The notes: generated from the letters alone by a model not told the origin. A stretch of DNA of 64,000 bases from Kribbella antibiotica (GCF_004349055.1 NZ_SMKX01000002.1:83950-147949), one strand, 5' to 3'. Shown: positions 16,931 through 29,957, numbered from the stretch's first letter. A program made the numbers and translations.

Positions 16931-18156
16931 GACGTCTACTGTTCAAGGCCGCTGCCGTGGCACTGGTGCTGCCATTGGCCGCCTGCAGCACCAAGGGCGG
17001 TGCCGAGACGAACTCGACCGGAGTCACCGACAAGGAGATCACGCTCGGTGTGATGGCCGACCTCAGTGGCCCGTTCAAGTCGTTGTCGACGGCAATCACC
17101 CAGGGCAACGAGTTGTGGGCCAAGGACGTCAACGCAGCCGGTGGGGTCTGCGGTCGGCAGATCAAGCTGGAGACTGTCGACCACGGCTACAAGGCCGACA
17201 CCGCCAAGACGCTCTACCCGCAGATCGAGCCGAAGGTGCTCGGCTTCGTCCAGCTCACCGGCTCCCCCGTGATGGCCGCGCTCGGCAAGAACATCGAGGC
17301 CGACAAGGTGACCACCACCCCGGCGTCCTGGTCGTCGGAGCTGCTGAACAACCCGTACGCGATGATCGTCGGGACGACGTACGACATCGAGATGATCGAC
17401 GGGCTCAGCTATCTGCAGGAGAAGGGCATGCTGGCCGACGGCGATTCGGTCGGGCACATCTACGTCGACGGCGAGTACGGCGCGAACGGACTGCGCGGCT
17501 CGAAGTACTACGCCGAGCAGCACAAGCTGCAGTTGCACGACGTCAAGATCACGTCGACCGACACAGACCTCACCAATGTGGTCACGGGCCTCAAGGGCCA
17601 GGGCGTGAAGGTCATCCTGCTGACCACTACACCCAAGCAGACCGGCTCAGCGGCCGCCGCGAACAAGGCGCTCGGCCTCAACGTGCCGATCCTCAGCAAC
17701 AACCCCGCCTTCGACCCGGCGCTGCTGAAGAGCCCGGCGGCGAGCGCGCTCGACAAGCTCTACATCGTCGCGAGCACAGTCCCGTTCTCCGCAGACATCC
17801 CGAAGGCCAAAGAGATCGCTCAGAAGTACGCCGCGGCCGGCTACAAAGAGCCGCCGAACGCAGGGACGCCGTACGGGTATGCCGTCGGTGAGGTCTGGGG
17901 AACCGTGCTCAAGAAGGCCTGTGAGAACAAGGACCTGACCCGCGACGGCATCCACAAGGCGATGCAGCAGACCACGTCTGCCGACACCGGCGATCTGGTT
18001 GCCGCCCTCAACTTCGGTACGCCGGGCGCTCCCGCCACTCGCCAGGTCTATGTCGCCCAGCCGGACGCCTCGGCACCCGGCGGAACGAAGTACGTGCAAC
18101 CGTTGTTCGAAGCCGAGGCGGCCAAGGCGTACAAGGCGCCCCACGAAGGGCAGTGA
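16927..18156 (+). CDS. Branched-chain-type ABC importer, substrate-binding lipoprotein
   Basis: 409 aa. Lipoprotein signal with lipobox LPLAAC (Cys near 20), so it is anchored outside the membrane. The mature part is a type I periplasmic-binding fold (ITLGVMADLSGPFKSL at the start, GHIYVDGEYGANGL mid-protein), as in LivJ/LivK and AmiC-like proteins. Last gene of the importer operon; encoding the receptor last is common in actinobacteria. Confidence 0.92.
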   Translation: MRRLLFKAAAVALVLPLAACSTKGGAETNSTGVTDKEITLGVMADLSGPFKSLSTAITQGNELWAKDVNAAGGVCGRQIKLETVDHGYKADTAKTLYPQIEPKVLGFVQLTGSPVMAALGKNIEADKVTTTPASWSSELLNNPYAMIVGTTYDIEMIDGLSYLQEKGMLADGDSVGHIYVDGEYGANGLRGSKYYAEQHKLQLHDVKITSTDTDLTNVVTGLKGQGVKVILLTTTPKQTGSAAAANKALGLNVPILSNNPAFDPALLKSPAASALDKLYIVASTVPFSADIPKAKEIAQKYAAAGYKEPPNAGTPYGYAVGEVWGTVLKKACENKDLTRDGIHKAMQQTTSADTGDLVAALNFGTPGAPATRQVYVAQPDASAPGGTKYVQPLFEAEAAKAYKAPHEGQ

Positions 18157-18189
18157 GCCTCAACCCTTGAGCACAAGGATCAAGAGGAC

Positions 18190-19047
18190 TCAGAGGTGAG
18201 CGCGGAAGAAGTCGACGACGTAGTCCATCAGCGCGGCACTGGTCCAGACGGCGGGGTGCTCGGACAGAGTGCCGTGGCCGGCGCCGCGGACGACATACCG
18301 GGTGCTCTCGATGCCTGCGGCAAGTAATGCCTGATGCAGGATCGCGGTCTGGGCCGGTGCGATCAGTCGGTCGTCGTCGCCGTGCAGGAGGAGGAACGGC
18401 GGGGTCTGGTCGGTGACGCGACCGGCCGGGTTCCCCTCGCAGAAGTCGGGAACGTACGCCGCGATCGCGTCCGGCGCCTCGATGTCGAAGCCGTCGGTGA
18501 GCGTGCTGAGGTCGGAGGCACCGAACATGCTGACCGCGGCGACGAACTGGTTATCCGGCTCGGTCGCGGCCATCGACGCCAGGTAGCCGCCGGCCGATTC
18601 GCCCCAGACTGCGATCCGCATCGGGTCGAGGTGATACTCGGCTGCATGGGCGTGCAGGAATCGCAGCGCCGCGGCGACGTCCGCGAGACCGTCACGGTAG
18701 GTCGCGCCGTTGGACGTGGTGCGGTAGTCGATGCTGGCCACCGCGAACCCGGCGTCGGCAACATAGGCTCGTTGCTTACTGGCCATCTGTCGGCGGGCGG
18801 CGACGAAGCCGCCACCGGGTAGGTACAGAACGACCGGATGCGGGCCGGGGCCGGACGGAACCAACAGGTCCATCCGAAGCTTGCCGTCGTACCGGATGCC
18901 CTTGGTGGAGTGCACGGATCGGCCCGGACGAATCTGTACGGCGGGGTCCGGGTCGATCGCGATGCTGTTCGGGTCTGTTTCCGGCGCGGGGATGGTGGAC
19001 AGGCGGAGCTTCGCGAGCTTGGTCAGCAGCAGCAAGGTCAGGTTCAT
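18190..19047 (-). CDS. Alpha/beta hydrolase (carboxylesterase-like)
   Basis: 285 aa from ATG 19045-19047. Oxyanion motif YLPGGGF (an HGG-like variant), nucleophile elbow GESAGG, Asp in LLLHGDDDRL and His in GAGHGTL give a complete triad typical of BD-FAE/HSL-like esterases. A hydrophobic N-terminus (MNLTLLLLTKLAKLRL) may be a membrane anchor. It overlaps the upstream exporter gene by 4 bp, so the two are co-transcribed; the esterase might inactivate or unmask the exported compound. Confidence 0.85.
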   Translation of the reverse strand: MNLTLLLLTKLAKLRLSTIPAPETDPNSIAIDPDPAVQIRPGRSVHSTKGIRYDGKLRMDLLVPSGPGPHPVVLYLPGGGFVAARRQMASKQRAYVADAGFAVASIDYRTTSNGATYRDGLADVAAALRFLHAHAAEYHLDPMRIAVWGESAGGYLASMAATEPDNQFVAAVSMFGASDLSTLTDGFDIEAPDAIAAYVPDFCEGNPAGRVTDQTPPFLLLHGDDDRLIAPAQTAILHQALLAAGIESTRYVVRGAGHGTLSEHPAVWTSAALMDYVVDFFRAHL

Positions 19048-20252
19048 GCCAGCGTCCTTTCGACGACGGGCTGCCAGGGGCGAGCGAAGAGCAGAGCGAC
19101 GGAGGCGAGTGCCAATGCGGCCAGCATGAGCACGGACATGGTGCCGACCGTACCGCCGCCGAGCGGGCTGGTCAGCGCGCCGAACAGGTAGGAGCCACTG
19201 CCGGACAGAGCGGCCGCGGTACCCGCACGGGAGCGGCCGATGGTCTGGGCGATGGTGGTGACCGACGGGAAGGTGCCGCCGATGCCGAACAGGACGACGG
19301 CCAGGCAGATCCACGTCCCGGCCAGGGTCGGCGCAGTGGTGGCCTGGATCGCCAGCCCGACGGCGCCGGCGAGGGCGACCGCGATGTAGCGGGGTAGCAA
19401 TCGCTCCGGAGGGATGCGTTTCGAGGTGATGCCGAAGACGACGTTCGCGACCAGCATCACGCCGGCGTTGGAGGCGAAGACCAGCCCGTACTGCGCCGCC
19501 GACAATCCGAAGGTGTCCTGGAAGACGAAGCTCGAGCTGGCGATGTAGAGGAACATCGCGCCCGCAGCGAAGGCCAGGGTCAGGACGTAACCGGTGAAGG
19601 CTCGGTCACGGAGCAGCGTGCCCATCGTCGCGAACGTACTGCCGATTCCGCTGGTGGCGCGGCGCTCGGGTGGCAGCGACTCCGGCACCTGAACAAGCAC
19701 TGCGGTGAACAGCACGACGCCAAGGGCCGCGAGCACCCAGAACACTGCCCGCCAGCCGCCGGCCGTGACGATCAGTCCGCCGATCACCGGCCCCAGCACC
19801 GGGGCCACCCCCAGGATCATCGACTGGATCGAGAAGTAGAACGGTAGCCGCGGTCCGGCGAATCGATCGGTCAGCACCGCTCGCGCGAGAACCGTCCCGG
19901 CCGCTCCGGCGCAGCCCTGCAGGAACCTCCCCGCGAGCAGGAATGGCATGGTCGGAACCAGCGCACAGACAACGGACAGTACGGCGAAGAGCGCCGTACC
20001 GGGGAGCAGTAGCCGGCGGCGGCCGATCCGGTCGCTGATCGGCCCGATCACCAATTGACCGACCACGAGCCCGATCAGGAACACGCTGATCGACAACTGC
20101 ACGACCGAGGACTCGGCGCCGAGCTCGCGCCCGAGCTCCGGGAAGCCCGGCACGTACATGTCGATCGCGAACGGCGCGACCGCCGTCAACCCGCTCAGCA
20201 CACCGATCAGCAGCAGCGGCCGCCGGACAGTGCTCACCTCCGTCATCACCAT
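19044..20252 (-). CDS. MFS exporter, Bcr/CflA (DHA1) type
   Basis: 402 aa from ATG 20250-20252; an alternative ATG is 6 bp further in. About 12 hydrophobic segments, TM1 motif TAVAPFAIDMYVPGFPELG (typical of Bcr/CflA drug exporters) and loop motif GPISDRIGRRR. No Shine-Dalgarno is visible, so the message may be leaderless. Overlapping inverted repeats lie directly upstream. Confidence 0.87.
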   Translation of the reverse strand: MVMTEVSTVRRPLLLIGVLSGLTAVAPFAIDMYVPGFPELGRELGAESSVVQLSISVFLIGLVVGQLVIGPISDRIGRRRLLLPGTALFAVLSVVCALVPTMPFLLAGRFLQGCAGAAGTVLARAVLTDRFAGPRLPFYFSIQSMILGVAPVLGPVIGGLIVTAGGWRAVFWVLAALGVVLFTAVLVQVPESLPPERRATSGIGSTFATMGTLLRDRAFTGYVLTLAFAAGAMFLYIASSSFVFQDTFGLSAAQYGLVFASNAGVMLVANVVFGITSKRIPPERLLPRYIAVALAGAVGLAIQATTAPTLAGTWICLAVVLFGIGGTFPSVTTIAQTIGRSRAGTAAALSGSGSYLFGALTSPLGGGTVGTMSVLMLAALALASVALLFARPWQPVVERTLA

Positions 20253-20295
20253 GAGAACAAGGTAACCGATCGTCAACCGGTTAACAATACTGTTC

Positions 20296-20297
<2 letters not shown>
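20253..20297. promoter_or_regulatory. Nested inverted repeats upstream of the MFS exporter
   Basis: GAGAACA (20253-20259) is mirrored by TGTTCTC (20291-20297), and inside it GTCAACCGGTTAAC (20272-20285) is nearly palindromic. It occupies the whole gap between the exporter start and the aceB stop. A repressor site for the exporter is likely, but no regulator gene is adjacent. Confidence 0.45.
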
Positions 20298-23150
<2,853 letters not shown>

Positions 23151-23270
23151 CGTCGTCTCCTTGAGCCTAAAAATTCTGCGCCGTGCAACCTGGTGCCACG
23201 ACACTCACACCGCCGGTGGTTGCCTGTCAGGGGGCGGAACCTGCGAAGTTCCGACAACCAAGAGAGGCCG

Positions 23271-23289
23271 ATTTGCTAACTTTGTTAAT
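23271..23289. promoter_or_regulatory. Candidate RamB/PrpR sites between aceA and its regulator
   Basis: ATTTGCTAAC followed by TTTGTTAAT in the 173-bp divergent gap. RamB-type regulators bind TTTGC-containing AT-rich sites in other actinobacteria; these are imperfect matches, so the assignment is by resemblance and position. Confidence 0.4.
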
Positions 23290-23323
23290 GCCGGTCTTCG
23301 CAAGAACGCGGTAACTTGGCGGA

Positions 23324-24751
23324 GTGGACAAGGTGTTCGCCGGTGGGCGGCTGAAGCGATTGCGGCAGGACCGCGGCATGAGCCAGGTCGACCTGGCCCG
23401 CGTCCTGGCGATCTCGGCCAGCTACCTGAACCAGATCGAACACGACAGCCGGCCGCTGACCGTGAGCGTGCTCGTCCGGCTGACCGAGGTCTTCGGGATC
23501 GACGCCACGTTCTTCGCTCCGCAGGACTCCGCCCGGCAGCTCGCCGAGCTTCGCGAGGCTCTTCCCAACCGCCCGGGCGGATCCCCTGTTCCGGCCGCTG
23601 ACCTGCAGGAACTCGCCGGTTCGATGCCTGAGGTCGCTGAGGCTGTCATCGCGCTCTACCGCAAGCACCGCGGGCTGGCCGAGCACCTCGAAACCCTCAC
23701 AGACAGCCGGACGGCATCGCCGACCGACGGCAGTCCACACGAACTGGTCCGCGACTACTTCTACCGGCACCAGAACTACTTCGACGGCCTCGACCGCGCA
23801 GCCGAAGCATCCGCCAAGGAGCTCGGCACCCGGCGCGGCGAGGTGCGGCGTCGGCTGCGCGACCATCTGAGCGAGACGCACGGCATCCGGATCGCGCAGC
23901 GGTCGCTCGACGATCCGGCCGATACGAACGACCTCCATCACTACGCACGGGCCGAGCGAACGCTGTACTTTTCCTCACACCTGCAGGCCGGGCAGCAGGC
24001 CTTCCGGATGGCGACCCAGCTCGCGTTCCTTGAGGCCCAGCCGCAGATCGACGAGCTGCTGGACACCGAACCGTGGCCCGACGACAAGACCCGGCAGCTG
24101 GCTCGGATCGGACTGGCGAACCACTTCGCGGGCGCATTCATCCTCCCGTACACGCCGTTCTTCCAAGCTGCCGAACGCTTCCGGTACGACGTTGAGCTGC
24201 TCGCCGACCATTTCGGCGTGAGCTACGAAACGATCGCGCACCGGCTGAGCACGTTGCAGCGACCGAGCCTGCGTGGAGTGCCGTTCATCTTCGTTCGAGT
24301 GGATCGCGCGGGGAACATCTCGAAGCGCCAGTCCGCGACCAGCTTCCACTTCTCGCGCAGCGGCGGCACCTGCCCGCTGTGGAACGTGTACGAGTCGTTC
24401 GCCGCTCCCGGCCGGGTGATCACTCAGGTCGCGGAGATGCCTGACGGGCAACGGTACTTGTGGGTTGCGCGGGCGTTGACCCGGAGTCGTGGCGGCTATG
24501 GGCAACCTGCGAAGACCTTCGCGATCGGGCTTGGCTGCGAAGTTCGGCAAGCCGGCCGACTGGTGTACGCCGACGGTTTGAACCTCGAGGATCGCGGCTC
24601 GGCGATGCCGATCGGGCCGGGCTGCCGGACCTGTGAGCGGCCGCGCTGCCCGCAGCGCGCGGCGCCGCCGATCGGGCGTCCGCTGAACGTCGACGAGGAC
24701 CGCAGCACGTTCGTCCCGTATCCACTGTCGGTGCCGGAGCGCCACAGCTAG
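23324..24751 (+). CDS. RamB/PrpR-like XRE regulator of C2/C3 metabolism
   Basis: 475 aa from GTG 23324. N-terminal XRE HTH ([20 protein letters not shown] then [11 protein letters not shown]), a central domain (~150-320), and the C-terminal DUF2083-type part with a cysteine set ([18 protein letters not shown]). These are the features of the ScfR group that contains Corynebacterium RamB and mycobacterial PrpR, which control glyoxylate and methylcitrate genes. In PrpR these cysteines bind an Fe-S cluster; that may hold here. It sits between aceA-aceB and prpDBC and probably controls both. Confidence 0.9.
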   Translation: MDKVFAGGRLKRLRQDRGMSQVDLARVLAISASYLNQIEHDSRPLTVSVLVRLTEVFGIDATFFAPQDSARQLAELREALPNRPGGSPVPAADLQELAGSMPEVAEAVIALYRKHRGLAEHLETLTDSRTASPTDGSPHELVRDYFYRHQNYFDGLDRAAEASAKELGTRRGEVRRRLRDHLSETHGIRIAQRSLDDPADTNDLHHYARAERTLYFSSHLQAGQQAFRMATQLAFLEAQPQIDELLDTEPWPDDKTRQLARIGLANHFAGAFILPYTPFFQAAERFRYDVELLADHFGVSYETIAHRLSTLQRPSLRGVPFIFVRVDRAGNISKRQSATSFHFSRSGGTCPLWNVYESFAAPGRVITQVAEMPDGQRYLWVARALTRSRGGYGQPAKTFAIGLGCEVRQAGRLVYADGLNLEDRGSAMPIGPGCRTCERPRCPQRAAPPIGRPLNVDEDRSTFVPYPLSVPERHS

Positions 24752-24760
24752 CCCTGTGTC

Positions 24761-24810
24761 ATTGCAAATCTTGGCTTTCACAAGTTGGCAAATTGGCTCT
24801 CTTTCACAAG
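24761..24810. promoter_or_regulatory. Candidate RamB/PrpR operator region upstream of prpD
   Basis: ATTGCAAAT at 24761-24769 and TTGGCAAATT at 24785-24794 resemble RamB-type TTTGCAAA sites. A direct repeat CTTTCACAAG occurs at 24775-24784 and 24801-24810. It lies in the 119-bp gap before prpD. Confidence 0.5.
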
Positions 24811-24870
24811 CCTCTCCCCCGGTGCGAATCTCGGTGCATACCCACCGTTTTCGGCAGAGGAGATGCACCA

Positions 24871-26361
24871 GTGATCGAGCACGACGTCCGCGTCCACCCC
24901 AGCAGTGACCGTCTGTCCCGGACGGACCAACTCGCCTGGAAGCTCGCGGAGGTCGCCGCCGACCCGGTCGAGGTGACAGCGGACGTGGCCGACATGGTGA
25001 TCAACCGGATCATCGACAACGCCTCCGTGGCGGTCGCTTCGGTCAACCGCCAGCCGGTGGTTGCGGCCCGCGGCCAGGCCCTGGCGCATCCGCAGGCCCG
25101 CGGTGCAGCAGTGATCGGTACGGCGCCTGATGTCCGCGTCTCCCCCGAATGGGCGGCCTGGGCCAACGGGGTCGCCGTACGGGAGCTCGATTATCACGAC
25201 ACGTTCCTCGCGGCGGACTATTCGCATCCCGGCGACAACATCCCGCCGCTGCTCGCGGTCGCCCAGCATGTAGGGGCTGATGGCAACCAGTTGCTGCGGG
25301 CGATCGCAACGGCGTACGAGGTGCAGGTGAATCTGGTCACCGGGATCTGCTTGCATGAGCACAAGATCGACCACGTTGCGCATCTCGGGCCGTCGGTCGC
25401 GGCTGGGCTCGGGACGTTGCTTGGTACGTCGCCTGAGATCACGTTCCAGGCGATCGGCCAGGCGCTGCACACGACGACGGCCACGCGGCAATCGCGCAAG
25501 GGTGAGATCTCCAGCTGGAAGGCTTACGCGCCTGCCTTTGCCGGCAAGGCGGGGATCGAGGCGATGGACCGGGCATTGCGCGGCGAGGGTGCGCCGACCC
25601 CGATCTACGAGGGCGAGGACGGCTTCATCGCCTGGCTGCTGAGCGGGCCGGAGGCGGCGTACACGGTGCCGTTGCCGGCGCGTGGTGAGGCGAAGGCTGC
25701 GATCCTGCGGACGTATACGAAGGAGCACTCGGCGGAATACCAGAGCCAGGCGCTGATCGACCTCGCGCGGCGGATGCGGGGGCAGATCGCCGACCTGAGC
25801 CAGATCGAGTCGATCCTGATCCGCACCAGCCACCACACGCACTACGTGATCGGTACCGGCGCGAACGACCCGCAGAAGCTTGACCCTCAGGCGAGCCGCG
25901 AAACTCTTGACCACTCGATCATGTACATCTTCGCGGTCGCTCTGCAGGACGGCACCTGGCACCACGTGGATTCCTACGCTCCCGAGCGCGCGAACCGCCC
26001 GGACACTGTTGACCTCTGGCACCGCGTCACGACGGTCGAGGACCCGACCTGGACCGAGCGCTACCACGCAACCGAGCCCGAGTTCGGCGGCCGCGTCGAG
26101 ATCACTTTGAAAGACGGCACGGTGGTGGCCGATGAGCTCGGTGTCGCGGACGCGCACCCGCGCGGCGCCCGACCGTTTGCCCGCAGCAACTACCTCACCA
26201 AGTTCCGGCGGCTCGCCACCGGAGTTGTGTCGGAGCCTGAGCGTCGCCGGTTCATCAACTTGGTCGAACGCCTCCCGGAGCTGACCGCCGCCGAGGTCCG
26301 CGATCTCACGGTGACCGTCGACGAGGTCAAGCTCGCTGACGCCCCGGAAGGCCTGTTCTGA
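24871..26361 (+). CDS. prpD: 2-Methylcitrate dehydratase (MmgE/PrpD family)
   Basis: 496 aa from GTG 24871, with AGAGGAGA 7 bp upstream; an in-frame start further 5' lacks an RBS. It dehydrates 2-methylcitrate to 2-methyl-cis-aconitate. Family signatures: [21 protein letters not shown] near 100-120, KISSWK-like [20 protein letters not shown] and [10 protein letters not shown]. It shares one base with prpB (TGATG). First gene of the prpDBC unit. Confidence 0.94.
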   Translation: MIEHDVRVHPSSDRLSRTDQLAWKLAEVAADPVEVTADVADMVINRIIDNASVAVASVNRQPVVAARGQALAHPQARGAAVIGTAPDVRVSPEWAAWANGVAVRELDYHDTFLAADYSHPGDNIPPLLAVAQHVGADGNQLLRAIATAYEVQVNLVTGICLHEHKIDHVAHLGPSVAAGLGTLLGTSPEITFQAIGQALHTTTATRQSRKGEISSWKAYAPAFAGKAGIEAMDRALRGEGAPTPIYEGEDGFIAWLLSGPEAAYTVPLPARGEAKAAILRTYTKEHSAEYQSQALIDLARRMRGQIADLSQIESILIRTSHHTHYVIGTGANDPQKLDPQASRETLDHSIMYIFAVALQDGTWHHVDSYAPERANRPDTVDLWHRVTTVEDPTWTERYHATEPEFGGRVEITLKDGTVVADELGVADAHPRGARPFARSNYLTKFRRLATGVVSEPERRRFINLVERLPELTAAEVRDLTVTVDEVKLADAPEGLF

Positions 26362-27245
26362 TGGAACAGCGAATTGCCTTGCGGGAGGGGTTGGCCTCCG
26401 GGCGGCTGCTTCGTTTCCCTGGGGCCTTCACTCCGTTGACTGCTCGGCTGATCGAGGACCGCGGGTTCGACGGCGTGTACATCTCCGGCGCCGTACTGGC
26501 TGCCGAACGAGGGTTACCGGATATCGGGCTGACGACGCTCACCGAGGTGGCGGATCGCGGTCGCGACATCAGCTCGGTGACGAACCTGCCGACGTTCATC
26601 GACGCCGACACCGGGTTCGGCGAGCCGATGAACGTGGCTCGAACGATTCTCAGCCTGGAGGCTGCCGGGGTGGCCGGTTGTCATCTTGAGGACCAGGTAA
26701 ATCCCAAGCGTTGCGGGCATCTCGACGGCAAGTCGGTGGTTGAGCCGGCCGAGATGGTACGGCGGGTTCGGGCTGCTGCGAGCGCCCGCACCGACCCGAA
26801 CTTCGTCATCGGCGCCCGCACCGACGCGCGGTCGATCGAGGGCCTGGATGCGGCGATCGAACGTGCCAAGGCGTACGTCGACGCCGGTGCCGACCTGATC
26901 TTTCCCGAGGCGCTCGAGACCGTGCAGGAGTTCGAGACCTTCCGCGCCGCGGTCGGCGTACCGGTCCTGGCGAACATGACCGAGTTCGGCAAGAGCGAGC
27001 TGTTCCGGGCGAGTGAGCTCGCGGATGCCGGGGTCAGCATCGTCATCTACCCCGTGACGCTGCTCCGGATCGCAATGGGTGCGATCGAGCGCGGTCTCGA
27101 CCTGATCGCCGACGACGGGACGCAGGCCAAGCTCGTCCCCGACATGCAGACCCGTGCGCGACTGTATGAGCTGCTCAAGTACGCCGAGTACAGCCGCTTC
27201 GACGCCGACATCTTCAACTTCGACATTCCGCAGGAGCACTCATGA
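26361..27245 (+). CDS. prpB: 2-Methylisocitrate lyase
   Basis: 294 aa. It cleaves 2-methylisocitrate to pyruvate and succinate. The active-site motif PKRCGHLDGKS with catalytic Cys, the early FPGAFTPLTARLIEDRGFDG and the metal region IDADTGFGEP match the family, and length is typical (~295). It overlaps prpC by 4 bp (ATGA). Confidence 0.95.
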   Translation: MEQRIALREGLASGRLLRFPGAFTPLTARLIEDRGFDGVYISGAVLAAERGLPDIGLTTLTEVADRGRDISSVTNLPTFIDADTGFGEPMNVARTILSLEAAGVAGCHLEDQVNPKRCGHLDGKSVVEPAEMVRRVRAAASARTDPNFVIGARTDARSIEGLDAAIERAKAYVDAGADLIFPEALETVQEFETFRAAVGVPVLANMTEFGKSELFRASELADAGVSIVIYPVTLLRIAMGAIERGLDLIADDGTQAKLVPDMQTRARLYELLKYAEYSRFDADIFNFDIPQEHS

Positions 27246-28393
27246 CCGGCCTGATACCTTCCCCGCCCCACCACCCCGGTCAGATCTTTCGAGGCCTTGC
27301 CGGCGTCGTCGTCGACACCACCACGATCTCGATGGTGAACCAGGAGACCAACTCGCTGACCTACCGCGGGTACCCGGTCCAAGAGCTCTGCGAGTCCTGC
27401 AGTTTCGAGGAGGTCGCCTGGTTGCTGTGGCACGGCGAACTGCCGACCGCCAACCAGCTGGCCGAATTCAAGCTGGTCGAGCGCAACCGCCGTACCCTCG
27501 GCCGTAACGTCACCAGCGCACTCTCGCGGCTGCCCGAGGACTGCCACCCGATGGACGTCCTGCGGACCGCGATCAGTTATCTCGGCGCCGACGACCCGAC
27601 CGAGGGTCTCGACGACCGCGACCACAACCTGGCGAAGTCGATCGACATGTTCGCCAAGCTCCCGACGATCGTCGCATTCGAGCAGCGCCGCCGCCGCGGG
27701 CTGGAGCCGATCCTGCCGGACGCGAACCTCGGGTACGCCGAGAACTTCCTGCAGATGTGCTTCGGCGAGATCCCGCCGGCCGAGCAGGTCCGCGCGTTCG
27801 AGGTCTCAATGATCCTGTACGCCGAACACAGCTTCAACGCATCGACCTTCACCGCCCGCGTCGTCACCTCGACGCTGTCCGACATCTACAGTGCGGTCAC
27901 CGCAGCGATCGGCGCGCTCAAGGGCCCGCTGCACGGCGGCGCCAACGAGGCCGTCATGCACCTGCTCGCCGAGATCGGCGACGTGGCCAACGTCGAGCCC
28001 TGGCTGAAGCAGGCCTTCGTGGACAAGCGCAAGATCATGGGCTTCGGGCACCGCGTCTACAAGAACGGCGACTCTCGCGTCCCCACCATGACGGCCGAGC
28101 TACGCAAACTCACCAGCGACGGCAAGTCCGCCGACCTGTTGGCGACGTACGACGCCCTCGCAGCCGCCATGCTGCGGGTCAAGGACATCCACCCGAACCT
28201 CGACTACCCCACCGGGCCGGTCTATCACCTGATGGGTTTCGACATCCCGATCTTCACGCCACTGTTCGTGATGAGCCGGATCACCGGCTGGACCGCGCAC
28301 ATCATGGAGCAACTCGAGTCGAACTCCCTGATCCGGCCGCTCAGCAGTTACGTCGGCGTCGAGCAGCGCAAGGTGCCGACCCTTGCCGGCTGA
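27242..28393 (+). CDS. prpC: 2-Methylcitrate synthase / citrate synthase
   Basis: 383 aa. It condenses propionyl-CoA with oxaloacetate. Citrate-synthase-type catalytic residues lie in KGPLHGGANE (His), MGFGHRVYKNGDSRV (His/Arg) and the C-terminal Asp region NLDYPTGPVYHLMG. The short form with YRGYPVQELCESCSFEEVAWL is typical of PrpC. It completes the methylcitrate cycle encoded here. Confidence 0.95.
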   Translation: MTGLIPSPPHHPGQIFRGLAGVVVDTTTISMVNQETNSLTYRGYPVQELCESCSFEEVAWLLWHGELPTANQLAEFKLVERNRRTLGRNVTSALSRLPEDCHPMDVLRTAISYLGADDPTEGLDDRDHNLAKSIDMFAKLPTIVAFEQRRRRGLEPILPDANLGYAENFLQMCFGEIPPAEQVRAFEVSMILYAEHSFNASTFTARVVTSTLSDIYSAVTAAIGALKGPLHGGANEAVMHLLAEIGDVANVEPWLKQAFVDKRKIMGFGHRVYKNGDSRVPTMTAELRKLTSDGKSADLLATYDALAAAMLRVKDIHPNLDYPTGPVYHLMGFDIPIFTPLFVMSRITGWTAHIMEQLESNSLIRPLSSYVGVEQRKVPTLAG

Positions 28394-29141
28394 CCCCTCC
28401 CTGAACGGCACAGTGGTCTGCGAAGCAGTCGACGGGATCGCGACCGTCACCCTTGATCATCCCGGCAAATGCAATGCGCTGACGATGTCCATGTGGCGCG
28501 ACCTTGACCGCGTCCTGCGTGACCTGTCCGACGACCCCCGGATCCTCACCATCGTGATCCGCGGCGAAGGCGCCGACTTCAGCGCCGGCGCCGACATCGA
28601 CGACCTGCCGGACGACCCCGACGAGTTCCATCGCGTGCATTTGGCGACCGAGCAGACCATCGCGCGGCTCCCGAAGCCCGTCATCGCGGCCGTCCGCGGT
28701 AGCTGCGTCGGCGGAGGCTGCGAGATCGCCGTCGCCGCCGACTTCCGGTTCGCCGATGCAACCGCCCGGTTCGGCGTCACCGCCAGCCGCCTCGGCATCG
28801 TCTATCCCTACGCCCCAACCCACCGCCTGATCGGACTGGTCGGCCTGGGCAACACCCGCCGGCTCCTCTACGCCGGCGAGTTGCTCGACGCCACCTGGGC
28901 CGAACGCGTAGGCCTCATCACCGAACTAACCACCGAAGACGTAGACAAACGCGCGTTGGACTTCGCGCGGTTGCTGACCACCCGCTCCCAAACCACCATC
29001 GCAGCCGCCAAACAAATCACCGCTGGTACTCACAGCGATCTCGCGTGGCCTGATTCCGACTACACCGAAGGCGTCAACGCCTTCCGAGCCCGCCGCAAGC
29101 CGGTGTTCCCTTCCGCTCACCAGTTCCTGCCGGGCGGCTGA
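28383..29141 (+). CDS. Enoyl-CoA hydratase/isomerase family protein
   Basis: 252 aa. It starts at TTG 28383 inside the prpC end, or possibly GTG 28413; neither has a strong RBS, so coupling to prpC is assumed. Crotonase motifs: oxyanion loop FSAGADIDDL, AAVRGSCVGGGCEIAVAADF, with the usual Glu positions around ATARFGVTASRLGI. Its place after prpC suggests a propionyl- or branched-acyl-CoA intermediate as substrate, but this is unproved. Confidence 0.85.
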   Translation: MPADPSLNGTVVCEAVDGIATVTLDHPGKCNALTMSMWRDLDRVLRDLSDDPRILTIVIRGEGADFSAGADIDDLPDDPDEFHRVHLATEQTIARLPKPVIAAVRGSCVGGGCEIAVAADFRFADATARFGVTASRLGIVYPYAPTHRLIGLVGLGNTRRLLYAGELLDATWAERVGLITELTTEDVDKRALDFARLLTTRSQTTIAAAKQITAGTHSDLAWPDSDYTEGVNAFRARRKPVFPSAHQFLPGG

Positions 29142-29145
29142 CCTT

Positions 29146-29312
29146 CGGCGGGGATGGTTGCTCGACGCTCCGGACAAGCCGGGCACGTTGTCTGTGGCTG
29201 GTCGCCGCGGCGGCCGCGTTACATAAAGAGCTTGGCTGAGACCGGCGGGTGGTTGAGGTACTGGCGAGGTCGGCGATCGCGTTCCCGCTGCTTGAGGTGC
29301 CCGCTATGGCTG
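29146..29312 (+). repeat. Left arm of the inverted-repeat element
   Basis: About 167 bp; the longest uninterrupted match to the right arm is the stretch around 29184-29238, including TTACATAAAGAGCTTGGCTG. Confidence 0.8.
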
Positions 29313-29765
29313 AGGTCCAAAAGCGGCGCCGAGGGTGGAAACTTCATGTCGCCATTTGCACAAAACGTTCCACCCAGCTCGCCAGGCGGGCTAGTGGGGT
29401 GGGGCCGGGGAGCTTTACCCGTCATTCCAGGTCAGTTTCGCTCCCCAGCCCGCCCGGATACCTCACGAATCGGGCACTGGGGAGTCCTACTGGCATACCC
29501 GCCCACCGATTCGCACTACGCGGAGATTTTTCGGGTCCATACGCCGAAAAAGTCACGTGTAATGAGGGTTGCCGGGGTCAGCCGGGCGCGGCGGGGTCAA
29601 CTGCCGGGGGTTTGAACAAGAAACGGTGGGCGGGAACAGGTAACTACTTGTTCAAGCCCAGCGGGGTGACCTGGGTCAGCCGGGCGCTGCAGCACCCCAC
29701 GCCTCCTTGCCAGCGCTTTTCACCACAGCGGCGGGTCACTTTCCAGGCATCCCCACAACCGGCCG

Positions 29766-29931
29766 CAACCATAGCGAGCACCTCAATCGGCGGGAACGCG
29801 ATCGCTGACCTCGCCAGTACCTCAACCAGGCACCCGGCCCAGCCAAGCTCTTTATGTAACGCGGCCGCCGCGGCGACCAGCCACAGACAACGTGTCCGGC
29901 TTGTCCGGAGCGGCGATCAACCATCCCGCCG
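29766..29931 (-). repeat. Right arm of the inverted-repeat element
   Basis: Reverse complement of the left arm with scattered substitutions. The differences cluster in the part facing the centre, so the arms have diverged since they arose. Confidence 0.8.
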
Positions 29932-29957
29932 TACCGGGCGCCGACCGCAGGCACGTA

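Larger units (their letters stand above)
29146..29931. repeat. Gene-free 0.8-kb element with long inverted arms and internal hairpins
   Basis: This fills most of the 877-bp gap between two convergent transcription units. The arms 29146-29312 and 29766-29931 are reverse complements at roughly 90% identity by eye. Internal stems: CGAATCGG/CCGATTCG (29466-29473, 29506-29513); TTTTTCGG/CCGAAAAA (29527-29534, 29544-29551); TTGAACAAG/CTTGTTCAA (29612-29620, 29647-29655, extendable to 13 pairs with one G-U). A 14-bp direct repeat lies at 29576-29589 and 29674-29687. Short open frames in the arms are mirror copies of each other and are not credible genes. No transposase and no clear target duplication were seen. 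It could be a non-autonomous mobile element or a structured RNA. Confidence 0.75.

Noticed and set aside
18159..18171. CTCAA-N3-TTGAG hairpin between the ABC operon and the esterase gene
   Set aside because: The 5-bp stem is too weak to call a terminator with confidence.
29154..29954. Short open frames in the inverted-repeat element, some similar to each other
   Set aside because: Their similarity is explained by the mirrored DNA arms; no RBS or domain supports translation.
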